NCBI GenBank assembly: GCA_030674185.1
Contig: JAPXFY010000026.1
Span: forward strand, 57,055,109-57,119,108
DNA from: Monoplex corrugatus
Taxonomy: Eukaryota > Mollusca > Gastropoda > Littorinimorpha > Ranellidae
Reading direction: 5' to 3'
Length of the DNA stretch: 64,000 nucleotides
A program made the position numbers and the translations under genes. Every line of letters starts with the position of its first letter. The stretch's first letter is position 1. Below the pieces are notes generated by a model. It was not told the DNA's origin. It saw only the letters and a program-made list of their open reading frames with translations, and did no database searches. Below are positions 47,501 to 58,600 of the stretch, piece by piece.

Positions 47501-47690
47501 ACAGGTCTGAATGGAGCAAGGAACAGCTTATGAAAATGAAAGATGAAGCAGCCAATTGGAAAAACGTGCAGCAAAAAAGGCCAGAACCAACTCTGCAGAG
47601 CATTGTATTGAGTGTCCAGTATGCGGCCACCTGTGTGCATCAGACTTTGGCCTGAGATCCCACATGATGGTACACAAATAAAGTGCTAGG
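44530..47690 (+). pseudogene. Near full-length APE-type non-LTR retrotransposon, many stops and frameshifts
   Basis: Endonuclease: NMRTLLDRK (44575), SGYIIYWSGRKAERKAGVGF (44727-44786), NDRIMTIRLPSSDNAYAILV, then VILLGDFHARIGSNHTAW (about 44993). Linker: RRPQGKKPKKKLDVWKINN (45387) and KVQKRLHSMKDEWW. RT: DPPTEDEMTEEIAELQCGKS then AGSDGIPPEV (46020-46110), FVDLTKAFDTV (about 46458), a VKQGCVLAPTFFS motif (about 46630) and LLYADDCAIVAHSEDDLQRL (46811). C-terminus: NNVDSFTYLGSSL (47005), then a C2H2 zinc finger, ECPVCGHLCASDFGLRSHMM then VHK (about 47608-47680). A 42-bp tandem duplication lies at 45239-45322. The YADD motif survives but the frame does not. 44050-44530 is probably its 5' UTR. 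Confidence 0.8.
45239..45322 (+). repeat. 42-bp tandem duplication inside the retroelement
   Basis: Two copies of GATCTGCACGACTTTCATAT plus CACAAGAGCAATGAGAGGTGTG, adjacent to one another, within the endonuclease C-terminal part. Confidence 0.9.
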
Positions 47691-48350
47691 ACCTTATTGA
47701 CCACGATAGTCAACCATGTATGTACAGTAGTGAAAGTAGTAGTAGAAGTAGTCGTAGTAACATCATCATCATCAGAATCATCAATATTATCATTAGAATT
47801 ACAGTTTAAAGACCAGCTGACTGCACAGAGCCATATCAGGACTACACACCATCTCAAACACAAACACACAACACCTCATTGATCCTGAAAAAACAAAACT
47901 GGAAAAGTGCAAGTATCAATGCATTAACGCAAATAATCTAAGGATATGCCTCTGGTCTTGACCATTCCACCCAATTTATCACCAGGGGTTAAAGAAAACA
48001 AACCTCTATACAAATGTATAAACAAATCTAAGTACACTAAAACATACATAAAAACTGACCCAAAGTACCTACACTAAAGCATATACAAAAACTAGCTTAA
48101 GTTATCTAAAACTGCTTCCAGAAATCACATGTCTCATAGAACCAAAAAGGCACCTATTACGTATCCAATTATGGATCTTTACAGAATACATACAGATGAA
48201 CATACCAGCAAGGCAGAAAGTGATAGAAAGAGTTGCCACAAAGTACAGGAGTCAAGCAGAAACAAAGAGAGTGGCAGAAAAGAGGAAATTTCTGGCACAG
48301 AATTTCCAGAAGATGGGGATACTATTTATAATGAGAGCCCCCTACATCCC
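47691..48350. other. Triplet repeats then non-coding DNA
   Basis: AGT/GTA triplets at 47728-47758 and ATC triplets at 47762-47800, possibly a LINE tail. The rest shows no recognised gene. Confidence 0.5.
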
Positions 48351-48354
48351 ATAA

Positions 48355-48545
48355 CATAAAATAATGTGGTCTGTTGGTCCAATCACTCTGACATAACATC
48401 TCAAATTAAACATAAACCCATAACATAAATAGTGTGGTCTGCTGGCATCCTAATGCTCCAGTCACTCTGACATAACATCTCAAATTAAATAAACCCCATA
48501 ACATAAATAGTGTGGTCTGCTGGCATCCTAATGCTCCAATCACTC
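48355..48545. repeat. 76-bp repeat, about 2.5 copies
   Basis: Unit: CATAACATAAATAGTGTGGT, CTGCTGGCATCCTAATGCTC, CAATCACTCTGACATAACAT, CTCAAATTAAA. Confidence 0.9.
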
Positions 48546-48554
48546 TGATGGTGC

Positions 48555-48705
48555 GTTTTAGAGTTTCACAGATCACCCACTATGTTTCAAGACCTTGCCA
48601 GTATGGAAACTTTTTGTACAGGGTCAAGGAGTCTGCAAGGTCATCACTGGAAAATTTGTGCAGAGCATATGTGGAACTGTCTGATCACATTCAATCTCTG
48701 TAAAA
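48555..48705 (+). mobile_element. SINE-like dispersed repeat, copy 4 (diverged)
   Basis: CAAGACCTTGCCAG, TGTACAGGGTCAAGGAGTCT, GGAAAATTTGTGCAGAGCAT and GGAACTGTCTG correspond in order to 35174-35267 of copy 3. Confidence 0.6.
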
Positions 48706-48787
48706 CAAAAACATTTCCACTCAATGTAATCACACATTCTGACTTATCCCTGCATATACTGACGTACACTCTGCCATCTTGATCTTG

Positions 48788-48968
48788 TTAACCCTTTCAC
48801 ATCTGCAGCCTGTCCACAAGTTGCAAAAACTTAACCCTTTGACTCCCTCACCTTCCTGCAGGAAGCTGGTGGATAGGGTGAAGGAGTCAAAGGGTTATTT
48901 TTTTGCTTTGCAGTCATGGCTGACCATGCATGATGCTGACAGATAGAGTGAGGGAGTCAAAGGGTTAA
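48788..48968. mobile_element. TTAA-flanked palindromic MITE, copy 2
   Basis: TTAACCCTTTCAC at the left end, an inner TTAACCCTTTGACTCCCTCA at 48831, a CCTGCAGGAAGCTGGTGGAT centre and GGGAGTCAAAGGGTTAA at the right end. Part of the inner left arm (the CCTATCCACCAG segment) is missing. It ends 71 bp from the exon at 49039-49080. Confidence 0.75.
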
Positions 48969-49038
48969 CATATACCTGTACTGACATACTGACATACCTT
49001 CTGATCACAACATACATGACAAAGAACAATACACATAC

Positions 49039-49080
49039 CTCTCTGACTTTGGACATGACTTTCTTGCCATGAACCTTCAT
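49039..49080 (-). CDS. Internal coding micro-exon (42 bp)
   Basis: Acceptor GATTTGTTTCAG before 49080 and donor GAG|GTATGT after 49039. Exactly 14 codons: MKVHGKKVMSKVRE, phase 0/0, joining MNEGKMSSRK of the exon at 43804. It is the most upstream exon I can place with confidence. A donor-type sequence in the 61-bp array at 49640-50555 is also in phase 0 with it. Confidence 0.7.
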
Positions 49081-49094
49081 CTGAAACAAATCAT

Positions 49095-49548
49095 ACTGCC
49101 CTATTATAATCATTATCATTATCACTATTATTATTAATGATAATAATATTTTTTATCATTACTATCATTATTATTATCATTATTATCATCACTGTCATAA
49201 TCATTCATCATTATTACTTTTTTGTACAGTGCTATTATTACTTTTTTGTATAGTGCTTTTATTACTTTTTTGTATAGTGCTATTATTACTTTTTTGTATA
49301 GTGCTATTATTACTTTTTTTGTATAGTGTTATTATTACTTTTTTGTATAGTGCTATTTATTACTTTTTTGTATAGTGTTATTATTACTTTTTTGTACAGT
49401 GCTATTATTACTTTTTTTGTATAGTGTTATTATTACTTTAGTGTTATTATTACTTTTTTGTATAGTGCTATTATTACTTTTTTGTATAGTGTTATTATTA
49501 CTTTTTTGTAGAGTGCTATTATTACTTTTTGTATAGTGTTATTCTCCA
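49095..49548. repeat. ATT/ATC triplets then 24-bp array
   Basis: 49095-49215 are ATT/ATC repeats; 49215-49548 holds about 14 copies of a 24-bp unit TTATTACTTTTTTGTATAGT plus GCTA, with T-run length varying by one. Confidence 0.95.
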
Positions 49549-49639
49549 AACTCATTGGATTCACTGCGCATGTGAACATGGAATTAGTCTGTTGAACAAT
49601 GTATCAACAGTGTTTTGTGAATGATACATACCATCAACA

Positions 49640-50555
49640 GTAAGATCTCACTGTCAAACAATAAGTTGTTGAAAGACAGAACAGACAGGTCTCAAAATCA
49701 GATCTTACCTGTCAAACAATAGTCTGTTGAAAGACAGAACAAGACAGTCCTCAAAATCAGATCTTACCTGTCGAACAATAATCTGTTGAAAACAGAACAA
49801 GACAGGTCCTCAAATCAGATCTTCCCTGTCAAACAATAAGTCTGTTGAAAGACAGAACAAGACAGTCCTCAAATCAGATCTTACCTGTCGAACAATAAGT
49901 CTGTTGAAAGACAGAACAAGACATGTCTCACAATCAGATCTTACCTGTCGAAAAATAAGTCTGTTGAAAGACAGAACAAGACAGGTCTGAAATCAGATCT
50001 TACCTGTCGAACAATAAGTCTGTTGAAAGACAGAACAAGACAGGTCCTCACAATCAGATCTTACCTGTCAAACAATAAGTCTGTTGAAAGAGAGAACAAG
50101 ACAGGTCCTCAAAATCAGATCTTACCTGTCAAACAATAAGTCTGTTGAAAGACAGAACAAGACAGGTCCTCAAAATCAGATCTTACCTGTCGAACAATAA
50201 GTCTGTTGAAAGACAGAACAAGACAGGTCCTCAAAATCAGATCTTACCTGTCGAAAAATAAGTCTGTTGAAAGACAGAACAAGACAGGTCCTGAAAATCA
50301 GATCTTACCTGTCGAACAATAAGTCTGTAGAAAGACAGAACAAGACAGGTCCTCACAATCAGATCTTACCTGTCAAACAATAAGTCTGTTGAAAGACAGA
50401 ACAAGACAGGTCCTCAAAATCAGATCTTACCTGTCAAACAATAAGTCTGTTGAAAGACAGAACAAAACAGGTCCTCACAATCAGATCTTACTTGTCAAAC
50501 AATAAGTCTGTTGAAAGAGAGAACAAGACAGGTCCTCACAATCTCCTCAAAAAGC
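49640..50555 (-). repeat. 61-bp array with splice-site-like sequence in every unit
   Basis: About 15 units. On the minus strand each reads CTTGTTCTGTCTTTCAACAG (acceptor-like), then the 16 bases ACTTATTGTTCGACAG, then GTAAGATCTG (donor-like), then a 35-bp remainder of a 45-bp potential intron. The 16-base core ends in LIVRQ if read in the phase required by the next exon (49080). In about half the units CGA is TGA. The left edge has a variant unit followed by GTTGATG|GTATGT. Exon status is inference; the repeat itself is certain. Confidence 0.9.
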
Positions 50556-50599
50556 TCTATCAGGGTGAGTGAGATGGATCCTAATCACATTCTCAAAAA

Positions 50600-51470
50600 G
50601 CTGTATCAAAGCTGTAGTAAGATCCCCATAGTGATAATCACGTCAACCTGTGAAAGCATGTCAGTCTTGATTCATATAGTCTTGCTTCATAAACATAAAG
50701 TCTTGCTTTATGAGTCTTGCTTCTTTTAAAAAAAACGTCTGGCTCCATAAAGTCTTGCTTCATGAGCAATCTTGCATTATAGAGAGTCCTGGTTCATAAG
50801 AGTCTTGCTTCATGACTTGCTTCATAACAGTCTTGCATTATAGAGAGTCCTGGTTCATAAGAGTCTTGCTTCACGACTGTCTTGCTTCATAAAGAGCTGA
50901 CTGTTTATGAAAGTCTTGCTTCATAAAGAGTACTACCACATAAAGAGTCTTGCCTCATAAAAAGTCTTGCTTAATAAAGCATCTAACTATAATTATAACA
51001 ACATTAATTACACCCAGTTACACAAAGTATCAAACATACAATATTTGTTACATAAAGTCTCATATATGACAACATTTATTATATAAAGTATCACACATAA
51101 GAACACTTGCTACACAGAGTACCATACATTTACACAAAGTATACATAACACTTGTTACACAAAGTACAAAGTATCATACATAACACTTGTTACACAAAGT
51201 ATCAGGCATTACAACACTTATAACACACCCTTACACAAAGTGTGATACATAACAACACTTCCTAGAAAAACTATTGTATATTGCAACATTAATTACACAC
51301 TGTTACACAAAGTACTATACAGAAGAACACTTATTTCATACTTGTAACACAAGACATCATAACAATGCTTATCACAAAATCATACATAACAACATTCATT
51401 TCACATGGCTATACAAAGCATCATACACATAACATTTATTACACACAAAGAACCATGGTCCCATTGATCA
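50600..51470. repeat. Two loose minisatellites
   Basis: 50640-50985: irregular AGTCTTGCTTCATAAAGAG units of about 20-25 bp. 50990-51440: CATAACAACACTTGTTACAC plus AAAGTATCA units of about 30-40 bp. Both diverged. Confidence 0.8.
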
Positions 51471-51739
51471 TACTGATTACACCAGGTTAGACACTGTGCA
51501 TGATTTGTTGCGATGGTGATGATAACATTTGGTCCATGACCACAGAATGCAATGTGCCAGGACTGTGTCCAACAAGTCAATAATCTGGGGACTGCAGAAG
51601 GAAATGAGCCAATTTGTGGTCACACAAGTAAACAATCTTTAATCATCTTTAAACCTACCTGGGAATGTGGGAGAAAAGAGTGAACTAGTGGACACACAAG
51701 TAAACAATCTTCAACCTTACCGGGGAATAACAATAACAA
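51471..51739. other. Non-coding, no gene recognised
   Basis: Includes a short internal repeat: ACACAAGTAAACAATCTT at about 51624 and 51694, each followed by a CAACCTTACC/AAACCTACCT GGGGAAT-like block. Confidence 0.45.
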
Positions 51740-51915
51740 ACATTTATAAGGAGCAAATCTTCAGTTCTACTGAATAACAATAGCAAATGATGTCTATAAG
51801 GTGCTAAATCTTACTATTCAAATTAAATTAAAGCGCACACTCCCATCATTCACTAGAACAATTCAATGGAGTACAGCACGTGCACACTGGGAGGGAGAGG
51901 ACAGGTGGGAAGTGG
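51740..51915 (-). mobile_element. Dispersed repeat with L2-type tail features, copy 2
   Basis: AAGGTGCTAAATCTTACTAT, AAAGCGCACACTCCCATCAT, TCACTAGAACA and CACACTGGGAGGGAGAGGAC match 30740-30880 in order. Confidence 0.55.
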
Positions 51916-52147
51916 GACAGAGGGGTGGGTACGTAGAGGGGGAGACAGCTAGAGAAAAAGTCTGTCTTCAATTTAGATTTCTGAAGGAAGATTCTGTATA
52001 ATTTCTGACGAAAGGTTCAAAATACATTTCGATTTTGTTTGCTCTATCTTAATTACTGATCTGTTGCTGTGTAAAGTGTAGACAGCATGCTTTGAACACA
52101 GACTGTGTTTATATAATAATATCAACTTATCTACTTTGATTTATCTA

Positions 52148-53180
52148 CTTTGACTCCCACACACTATCCACCATCTGCAAAAACAACTCTTTGACTCCCT
52201 CACCCTATCCACCATCTGCAAAAACAACTCTTTGACTCCCTCACCCTATCCACCATCTGCAAAAACAACTCTTTGACTCCCTCACCCTATCCACCATCTG
52301 AAAAAAACAACTCTTTGACTCCCTCACCCTATCCACCATCTGAAAAAACAACTCTTTGACTCCCTCACCCTATCCACCATCTGAAAAAACAACTCTTTGA
52401 CTCCCTCACCCTATCCACCATCTGAAAAAACAACTCTTTGACTCCCTCACCCTATCCACCATCTGAAAAAACAACTCTTTGACTCCCTCACCCTATCCAC
52501 CAGTTTCCTGCAGGAAGTTGGTGAACTGGGAGAGGGAGTCAAAGAGTTAAGTTCTTGCTTTGTTCGCATGGTTGTCAATGCAGTATGCTGGTGGACAGGG
52601 TCCGGGAGTCAAAGGGTTAAGTTCTTGCTTTGTTCGCATGGTTGTCAATGCAGTATGCTGGTGGACAGGGTCCGGGAGTCAAAGAGTTAACTTCTTGCTT
52701 TGTTCGCATGGTTGTCAATGCAGTATGCTGGTGGACAGGGTCCGGGAGTCAAAGAGTTAAGTTCTTGCTTTGTTCGCATGGTTGTCAATGCAGTATGCTG
52801 GTGGACAGGGTCCGGGAGTCAAAGGGTTAAGTTCTTGCTTTGTTCGCATGGTTGTCAATGCAGTATGCTGGTGGACAGGGTCCGGGAGTCAAAGAGTTAA
52901 GTTCTTGCTTTGTTCGCATGGTTGTCAATGCAGTATGCTGGTGGACAGGGTCCGGGAGTCAAAGGGTTAAGTTCTTGCTTTGTTCGCATGGTTGTCAATG
53001 CAGTATGCTGGTGGACAGGGTCCGGGAGTCAAAGAGTTAAGTTCTTGCTTTGTTCGCATGGTTGTCAATGCAGTATGCTGGTGGACAGGGTCCAGGAGTC
53101 AAAGAGTTAACTTCTTGCTTTGTTCGCATGGTTGTCAATGCAGTATGCTGGTGGACAGGGTCCGGGAGTCAAAGGGTTAA
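52148..53180. mobile_element. TTAA-type palindromic MITE, copy 3, with both arms expanded into arrays
   Basis: Left arm: about eight 41-bp units (CAAAAACAACTCTTTGACTC plus CCTCACCCTATCCACCATCTG), 52179-52505. Centre: CACCAGTTTCCTGCAGGAAGT. Right arm: nine 70-bp units at exact 70-bp spacing, 52549-53180, each ending GGGAGTCAAAG(A/G)GTTAA. Both units correspond to single segments of the unexpanded copy at 16920-17112 (left spacer 43 bp, right spacer 70 bp). Confidence 0.9.
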
Positions 53181-53760
53181 AGTGTGATAGCATGCTTTGA
53201 ACACAGACTGTGTTTATATAATAATATCAACTTCTCTATCTATCTGTTGCTGTGTAAAGTGTGATAGCATGCTTTGAACACAGACTGTGTTTACATAATA
53301 ATATCAACTTCTCTATCTATCTGTTGCTGTGTAAGTGTGATAGCATGCTTTGAACACAGACTGTGTTTATATAATAATATCAACTTCTCTATCTATCTGT
53401 TGCTGTGTAAAGTGTGATAGCATGCTTTGAACACAGACTGTGTTTATATAATATCAACTTCTCTATCTATCTGTTGCTGTGTAAAGTGTGATAGCATGCT
53501 TTGAACACAGACTGTGTTTATATAATATCAACTTCTCTATCTATCTGTTGCTGTGTAAAGTGTGAATAGCATGCTTTGAACACAGACTGTGTTTATATAA
53601 TATCAACTTCTCTATCTGTTGCTGTGTAAAGTGTGAAAAACATGCTTTGAATACAGACTGTGCTGAATAATAAATCAAATCAAGTATCTCTTACTGTATT
53701 AAGTGCCAACAGCATGCCTTGGCCACAGATGTTTACGCTATATAAAATATATTATTTCAT
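53181..53760. repeat. 77-82-bp array flanking the expanded MITE
   Basis: Six or seven units: GTGTGATAGCATGCTTTGAA, CACAGACTGTGTTTATATAA, TATCAACTTCTCTATCTATC, TGTTGCTGTGTAAA. Another copy precedes the MITE (52065-52135). Units at the right edge (53640-53760) drift towards TTTACGCTATATAAAATATA, resembling an L2-type tail. Confidence 0.9.
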
Positions 53761-54030
53761 TATCTTTCTACTATTGTGTAAAGAGAGAACAGCACACTTC
53801 TGATACATACTGTTCATGCCGTATTATAAATGAAATTTTTATCACTCTAACAAGTTGTGATCAAGCAAGTGATACAACAGTTTATGTCCCAAGTTTTTGT
53901 GACCAGGGCTAGATTCTAATACTGAATGAACGACACATGACGAACAAAATATGCCACGTGTGGCACATGTCTGCGTGACCTAGATTCTGGTCGATAACAA
54001 GTTGCGATTAAACATTTTGGTGGTTTAAGA
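53761..54030. other. Non-coding, no feature recognised
   Basis: Short unique stretch between arrays, with a near-palindromic GCCACGTGTGGCAC at 53952-53965. Confidence 0.5.
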
Positions 54031-55655
54031 CACATGTGCCAGAGGTTTGTGTTACTTGTGCCAGAGGTTAGTATCACCTATGTCAGAGATTTGTGTCACC
54101 TATGCCAGAGGTTTGTGTCACTTGTGCCAGAGGTTTGTGTCACCTATGCCAGAGATTTGTGTCACCTATGCCAGAGGTTTGTGTTACTTGTGCCAGAGGT
54201 TTGTGTCACCTATGCCAGAGATTTGTGTCACCTATGCCAGAGGTTTGTGTTACTTGTGCCAGAGGTTTGTGTCACCTATGCCAGAGGCTTGTGTTACTTG
54301 TGCCAGAGGTTTGTGTCACCTATGCCAGAGGTTTGTGTCACTTGTGCCAGAGATTTGTGTCACTTATGACAGATTTGTGTCACTTGTGCCAGAGGTTTGT
54401 GTCTTTGTGTCACTTGTGTCAGATGTTTGTGTCATTTGTGTCAGAGGTTTGTGTCACTTGTGTCAGATGTTTGTGTCATTTGTGTCAGAGGTTTGTGCCA
54501 CTTGTGTCAGAGGTTTGTGTCATTAGTGTCAGAGGTTTGTGTCATTTGTGCCAGAGGTTTGTGTCATGTGTGTCAGAGGTTTGTGTCATTTGTGTCAGAG
54601 GTTTGTGTCACTTGTGTCAGAGGTTTGTGTCATTTGTGTCAGAGGTTTGTGTCATTAGTGTCAGAGGTTTGTGTTACTTGCACCAGAGGTTTGTGTCACT
54701 TGTGCCAGGTTTGTGTCATTTGTGCCAGAGATTTAAGTCATTTGTGTCAGAGGTTTGTGTCATAGGTTTGTGTCATTTGTGTCAGAGGTTTGTGTTACGC
54801 ATGCCAGAGGTTTGTGTTACTCATGCCAGAAGTTTGTGTTATTCGTGCCAGAGGTTTGTGCCACTTGTGTCAGAGATTCCTGTCACTTGTGTCATTTGTG
54901 CCAGAGATTTGTGTCATTTGTGCCAGAGGTTGTGTTTTTTGTGTCACTTGTGCCAGAGGTTTGTGTCACTTGTGTCAGGTTTGTGTCATTTGTGCCAGAG
55001 ATTTGTGTCACTTGTGCCAGAGGTTTGTGTCATTTGTGCAGAGGTTTGTGTCACTTGTGTCAGAGGTTTGTGTCACTTGTGTCAGAGGTTTGTGTCACTT
55101 GTGCCAGAGGTTTGTGTCACTTGTGTCAGAGGTTTGTGTCACTTGTGTCAGAGATTTGTGTCACTTGTGTCAGAGGTTTGTGTCACTTGTGTCAGAGATT
55201 TGTGTCACTTGTGTCAGAGTTTGTGTCACTTGTGCCAGAGGTTTGTGTCACTTGTGTCAGAGGTTGTGTCACTTGTGTCAGAGGTTTGTGTCATTTGTGC
55301 CAGAGGTTTGTGTCACTTGTGTCAGAGGTTTGTGTCACTTGTGTCAGAGGTTTGTGTCACTTGTGTCAGAGGTTTGTGTCACTTGTGCCAGAGGTTTGTG
55401 TCACTTGTGTCAGAGATTTGTGTCACTTGTGTCAGGTTTGTGTCACTTGTGCCAGAGATTTGTGTCACTTGTGTCAGAGATTTGTGTCATTTGTGCCAGA
55501 GGTTTGTGTCATTTGTGTCAGGTTTGTGTTACTCATGCCAGATGTTTGTGTTACGCCTGCCAGAGGTTTGTGTTATTCGTGCCAGAGATTTGTGTTACTC
55601 GTGCCAGAGGTTTGTGTCATTTGTGTCAGAAGTTTGTGTCATTTGTGCCAGAGGT
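54030..55655. repeat. 22-bp tandem array
   Basis: About 73 units of AGAGGTTTGTGTCACTTGTG plus CC or TC. There are no stop codons in any plus-strand frame, so long Cys/Val-rich ORFs (up to 594 codons) appear. These follow from a unit length that is not a multiple of three and carries no stop in any phase, not from selection for coding. Left-edge units favour GTGCC, the rest GTGTC. Confidence 0.97.
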
Positions 55656-58600
55656 GTGTCTAGGTCTGGATCGTGTATCATCAGGTGTATCATCAGGTGT
55701 CTAGGTCTGTATCATCAGGTGTGTCTAGGTCTGTATCAGGTGTGTCTAGGTCTGTATCATGTATCAGGTGTGTCTAGGTCTGTATCATCAGGTGTGTCTA
55801 GGTCTGTATCAGGTGTGTCAGGTCTGTATCATGTATCAGGTGTGTCTAGATCTGTATCATGTATCAGGTGTATCTAGGTCTGTATCAGGTGTGTCTAGGT
55901 CTGTATCAGGTGTGTCTAGGTCTGTATCATGTATCATCAGGTGTGTCTAGGTCTGTATCATGTATCATCAGGTGTGTCTAGGTTTGTATCATGTATCAGG
56001 TGTGTCTAGGTCTGTATCATGTATCAGGTGTGTCTAGGTCTGTATCATGTATCAGATGTGTCTAGGTCTGTATCATGTATCAGGTGTGTCTAGGTCTGTA
56101 TCATGTATCAGGTTGTGTCTAGGTCTGTATCATGTATCATCAGGTGTGTCTAGGTCTGTATCATCAGGTGTGTCTAGGTCTGTATCATGTATCAGGTGTG
56201 TCTAGGTCTGTATCATGTATCAGGTGTGTCTAGGTCTGTATCATGTATCAGATGTGTCTAGGTCTGTATCATGTATCAGGTGTGTCTAGGTCTGTATCAT
56301 GTATCAGTGTGTCTAGGTTTGTATCATGTATCAGGTGTGTCTAGGTCTGTATCATGTATCAGATGTGTCTAGGTCTGTATCATGTATCAGATGTGTCTAG
56401 GTCTGTATCATGTATCAGGTGTGTCTAGGTTTGTATCATGTATCAGGTGTGTCTAGGTCTGTATCATGTATCAGATGTGTCTAGGTCTGTATCATGTATC
56501 AGGTGTGTCTAGGTCTGTATCATGTATCAGGTGTGTCTAGGTTTGTATCATGTATCAGATGTGTCTAGGTCTGTATCATGTATCAGATGTGTCTAGGTCT
56601 GTATCATGTATCAGATGTGTCTAGGTCTGTATCATGTATCAGGTGTGTCTAGGTTTGTATCATGTATCAGGTGTGTCTAGGTCTGTATCATGTATCAGAT
56701 GTGTCTAGGTCTGTATCATGTATCAGATGTGTCTAGGTCTGTATCATGTATCAGGTGTGTCTAGGTTTGTATCATGTATCAGATGTGTCTAGGTCTGTAT
56801 CATCAGGTGTGTCTAGGTTTGTATCATGTATCAGATGTGTCTAGGTCTGTATCATCAGGTGTGTCTAGGTTTGTATCATGTATCAGATGTGTCTAGGTCT
56901 GTATCATCAGGTGTGTCTAGGTTTGTATCATGTATCAGGTGTGTCTAGGTCTGTATCATGTATCAGGTGTGTCTAGGTCTGTATCATCAGTGTGTCTAGG
57001 TCTGTATCAGGTGTGTCTAGGTCTGTATCATCAGGTGTGTCTAGGTTTGTATCATTAGGTGTGTCTAGGTCAGTATAATCAGGTGTGTCTAAGTCTGTAT
57101 CATGTATCATCAGGTGTGTCTAGGTCTGTATCATGTATCAGGTGTGTCTAGGTCTGTATCATCAGGTGTGTCTAGGTCTGTATCATCAGGTGTGTCTAGG
57201 TCTGTATCATGTATCATCAGGTGTGTCTAGGTCTGTATCATCAGGTGTGTCTAGGTCTGTATCATGTATCATCAGGTGTCTAGGTCTGTATCATGTATCA
57301 TCAGGTGTCTAGGTCTGTATCATGTATCATCAGGTGTATCTAGGTCTGTATCATCAGGTGTGTCTAGGTCTGTATCATGTATCATCAGGTGTGTCTAGGT
57401 CTGTATCATCAGGTGTGTCTAGGTCTGTATCATGTATCATCAGGTGTCTAGGTCTGTATCATGTATCATCAGGTGTCTAGGTCTGTATCATGTATCATCA
57501 GGTGTGTCTAGGTCTGTATCATGTATCATCAGGTGTGTCTAGGTCTGTATCATGTATCATCAGGTGTGTCTAGGTCTGTATCAATCAGGTGTGTCTAGGT
57601 CTGTATCATCAGGTGTGTCTAGGTCTGTATCATCAGGTGTGTCTAGGTCTGTATCATCAGGTGTGTCTAGGTCTGTATCATCAGGTGTGTCTAGGTCTGT
57701 ATCATGTATCATCAGGTGTGTCTAGGTCTGTATCATGTATCATCAGGTGTGTCTAGGTCTGTATCATGTATCATCAGGTGTCTAGGTCTGTATCATGTAT
57801 CATCAGGTGTCTAGGTCTGTATCATGTATCATCAGGTGTCTAGGTCTGTATCATGTATCATCAGGTGTGTCTAGGTCTGTATCATGTATCATCAGGTGTG
57901 TCTAGGTCTGTATCATGTATCATCAGGTGTGTCTAGGTCTGTATCATGTATCATCAGGTGTGTCTAGGTCTGTATCATGTATCATCAGGTGTGTCTAGGT
58001 CTGTATCATGTATCATCAGGTGTGTCTAGGTCTGTATCATGTATCATCAGGTGTGTCTAGGTCTGTATCATGTATCATCAGGTGTGTCTAGGTCTGTATC
58101 ATGTATCATCAGGTGTCTAGGTCAGTATCATGTATCATCAGGTGTGTCTAGGTCTGTATCATGTATCATCAGGTGTGTCTAGGTCTGTATCATGTATCAT
58201 CAGGTGTCTAGGTCTGTATCATCAGGTGTCTAGGTCTGTATCATGTATCATCAGGTGTGTCTAGGTCTGTATCATCAGGTGTGTCTAGGTCTGTATCATG
58301 TATCATCAGGGGTGTCTAGGTCTGTATCATGTATCATCAGGTGTGTCTAGGTCTGTATCATCAGGTGTGTCTAGGTCTGTATCATCAGGTGTCTAGGTCT
58401 GTATCATGTATCATCAGGTGTGTCTAGGTCTGTATCATCAGGTGTGTCTAGGTCTGTATCATGTATCATCAGGTGTGTCTAGGTCTGTATCATGTATCAT
58501 CAGGTGTGTCTAGATCTGTATCATGTATCATCAGGTGTGTCTAGGTCTGTATCATGTATCATCAGGTGTGTCTAGGTCTGTATCATCAGGTGTCTAGGTC

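Noticed and set aside
54093..55877. 594-codon ORF as a cysteine-rich repeat protein
   Set aside because: All three frames are equally open; the effect follows from a stop-free 22-bp unit.
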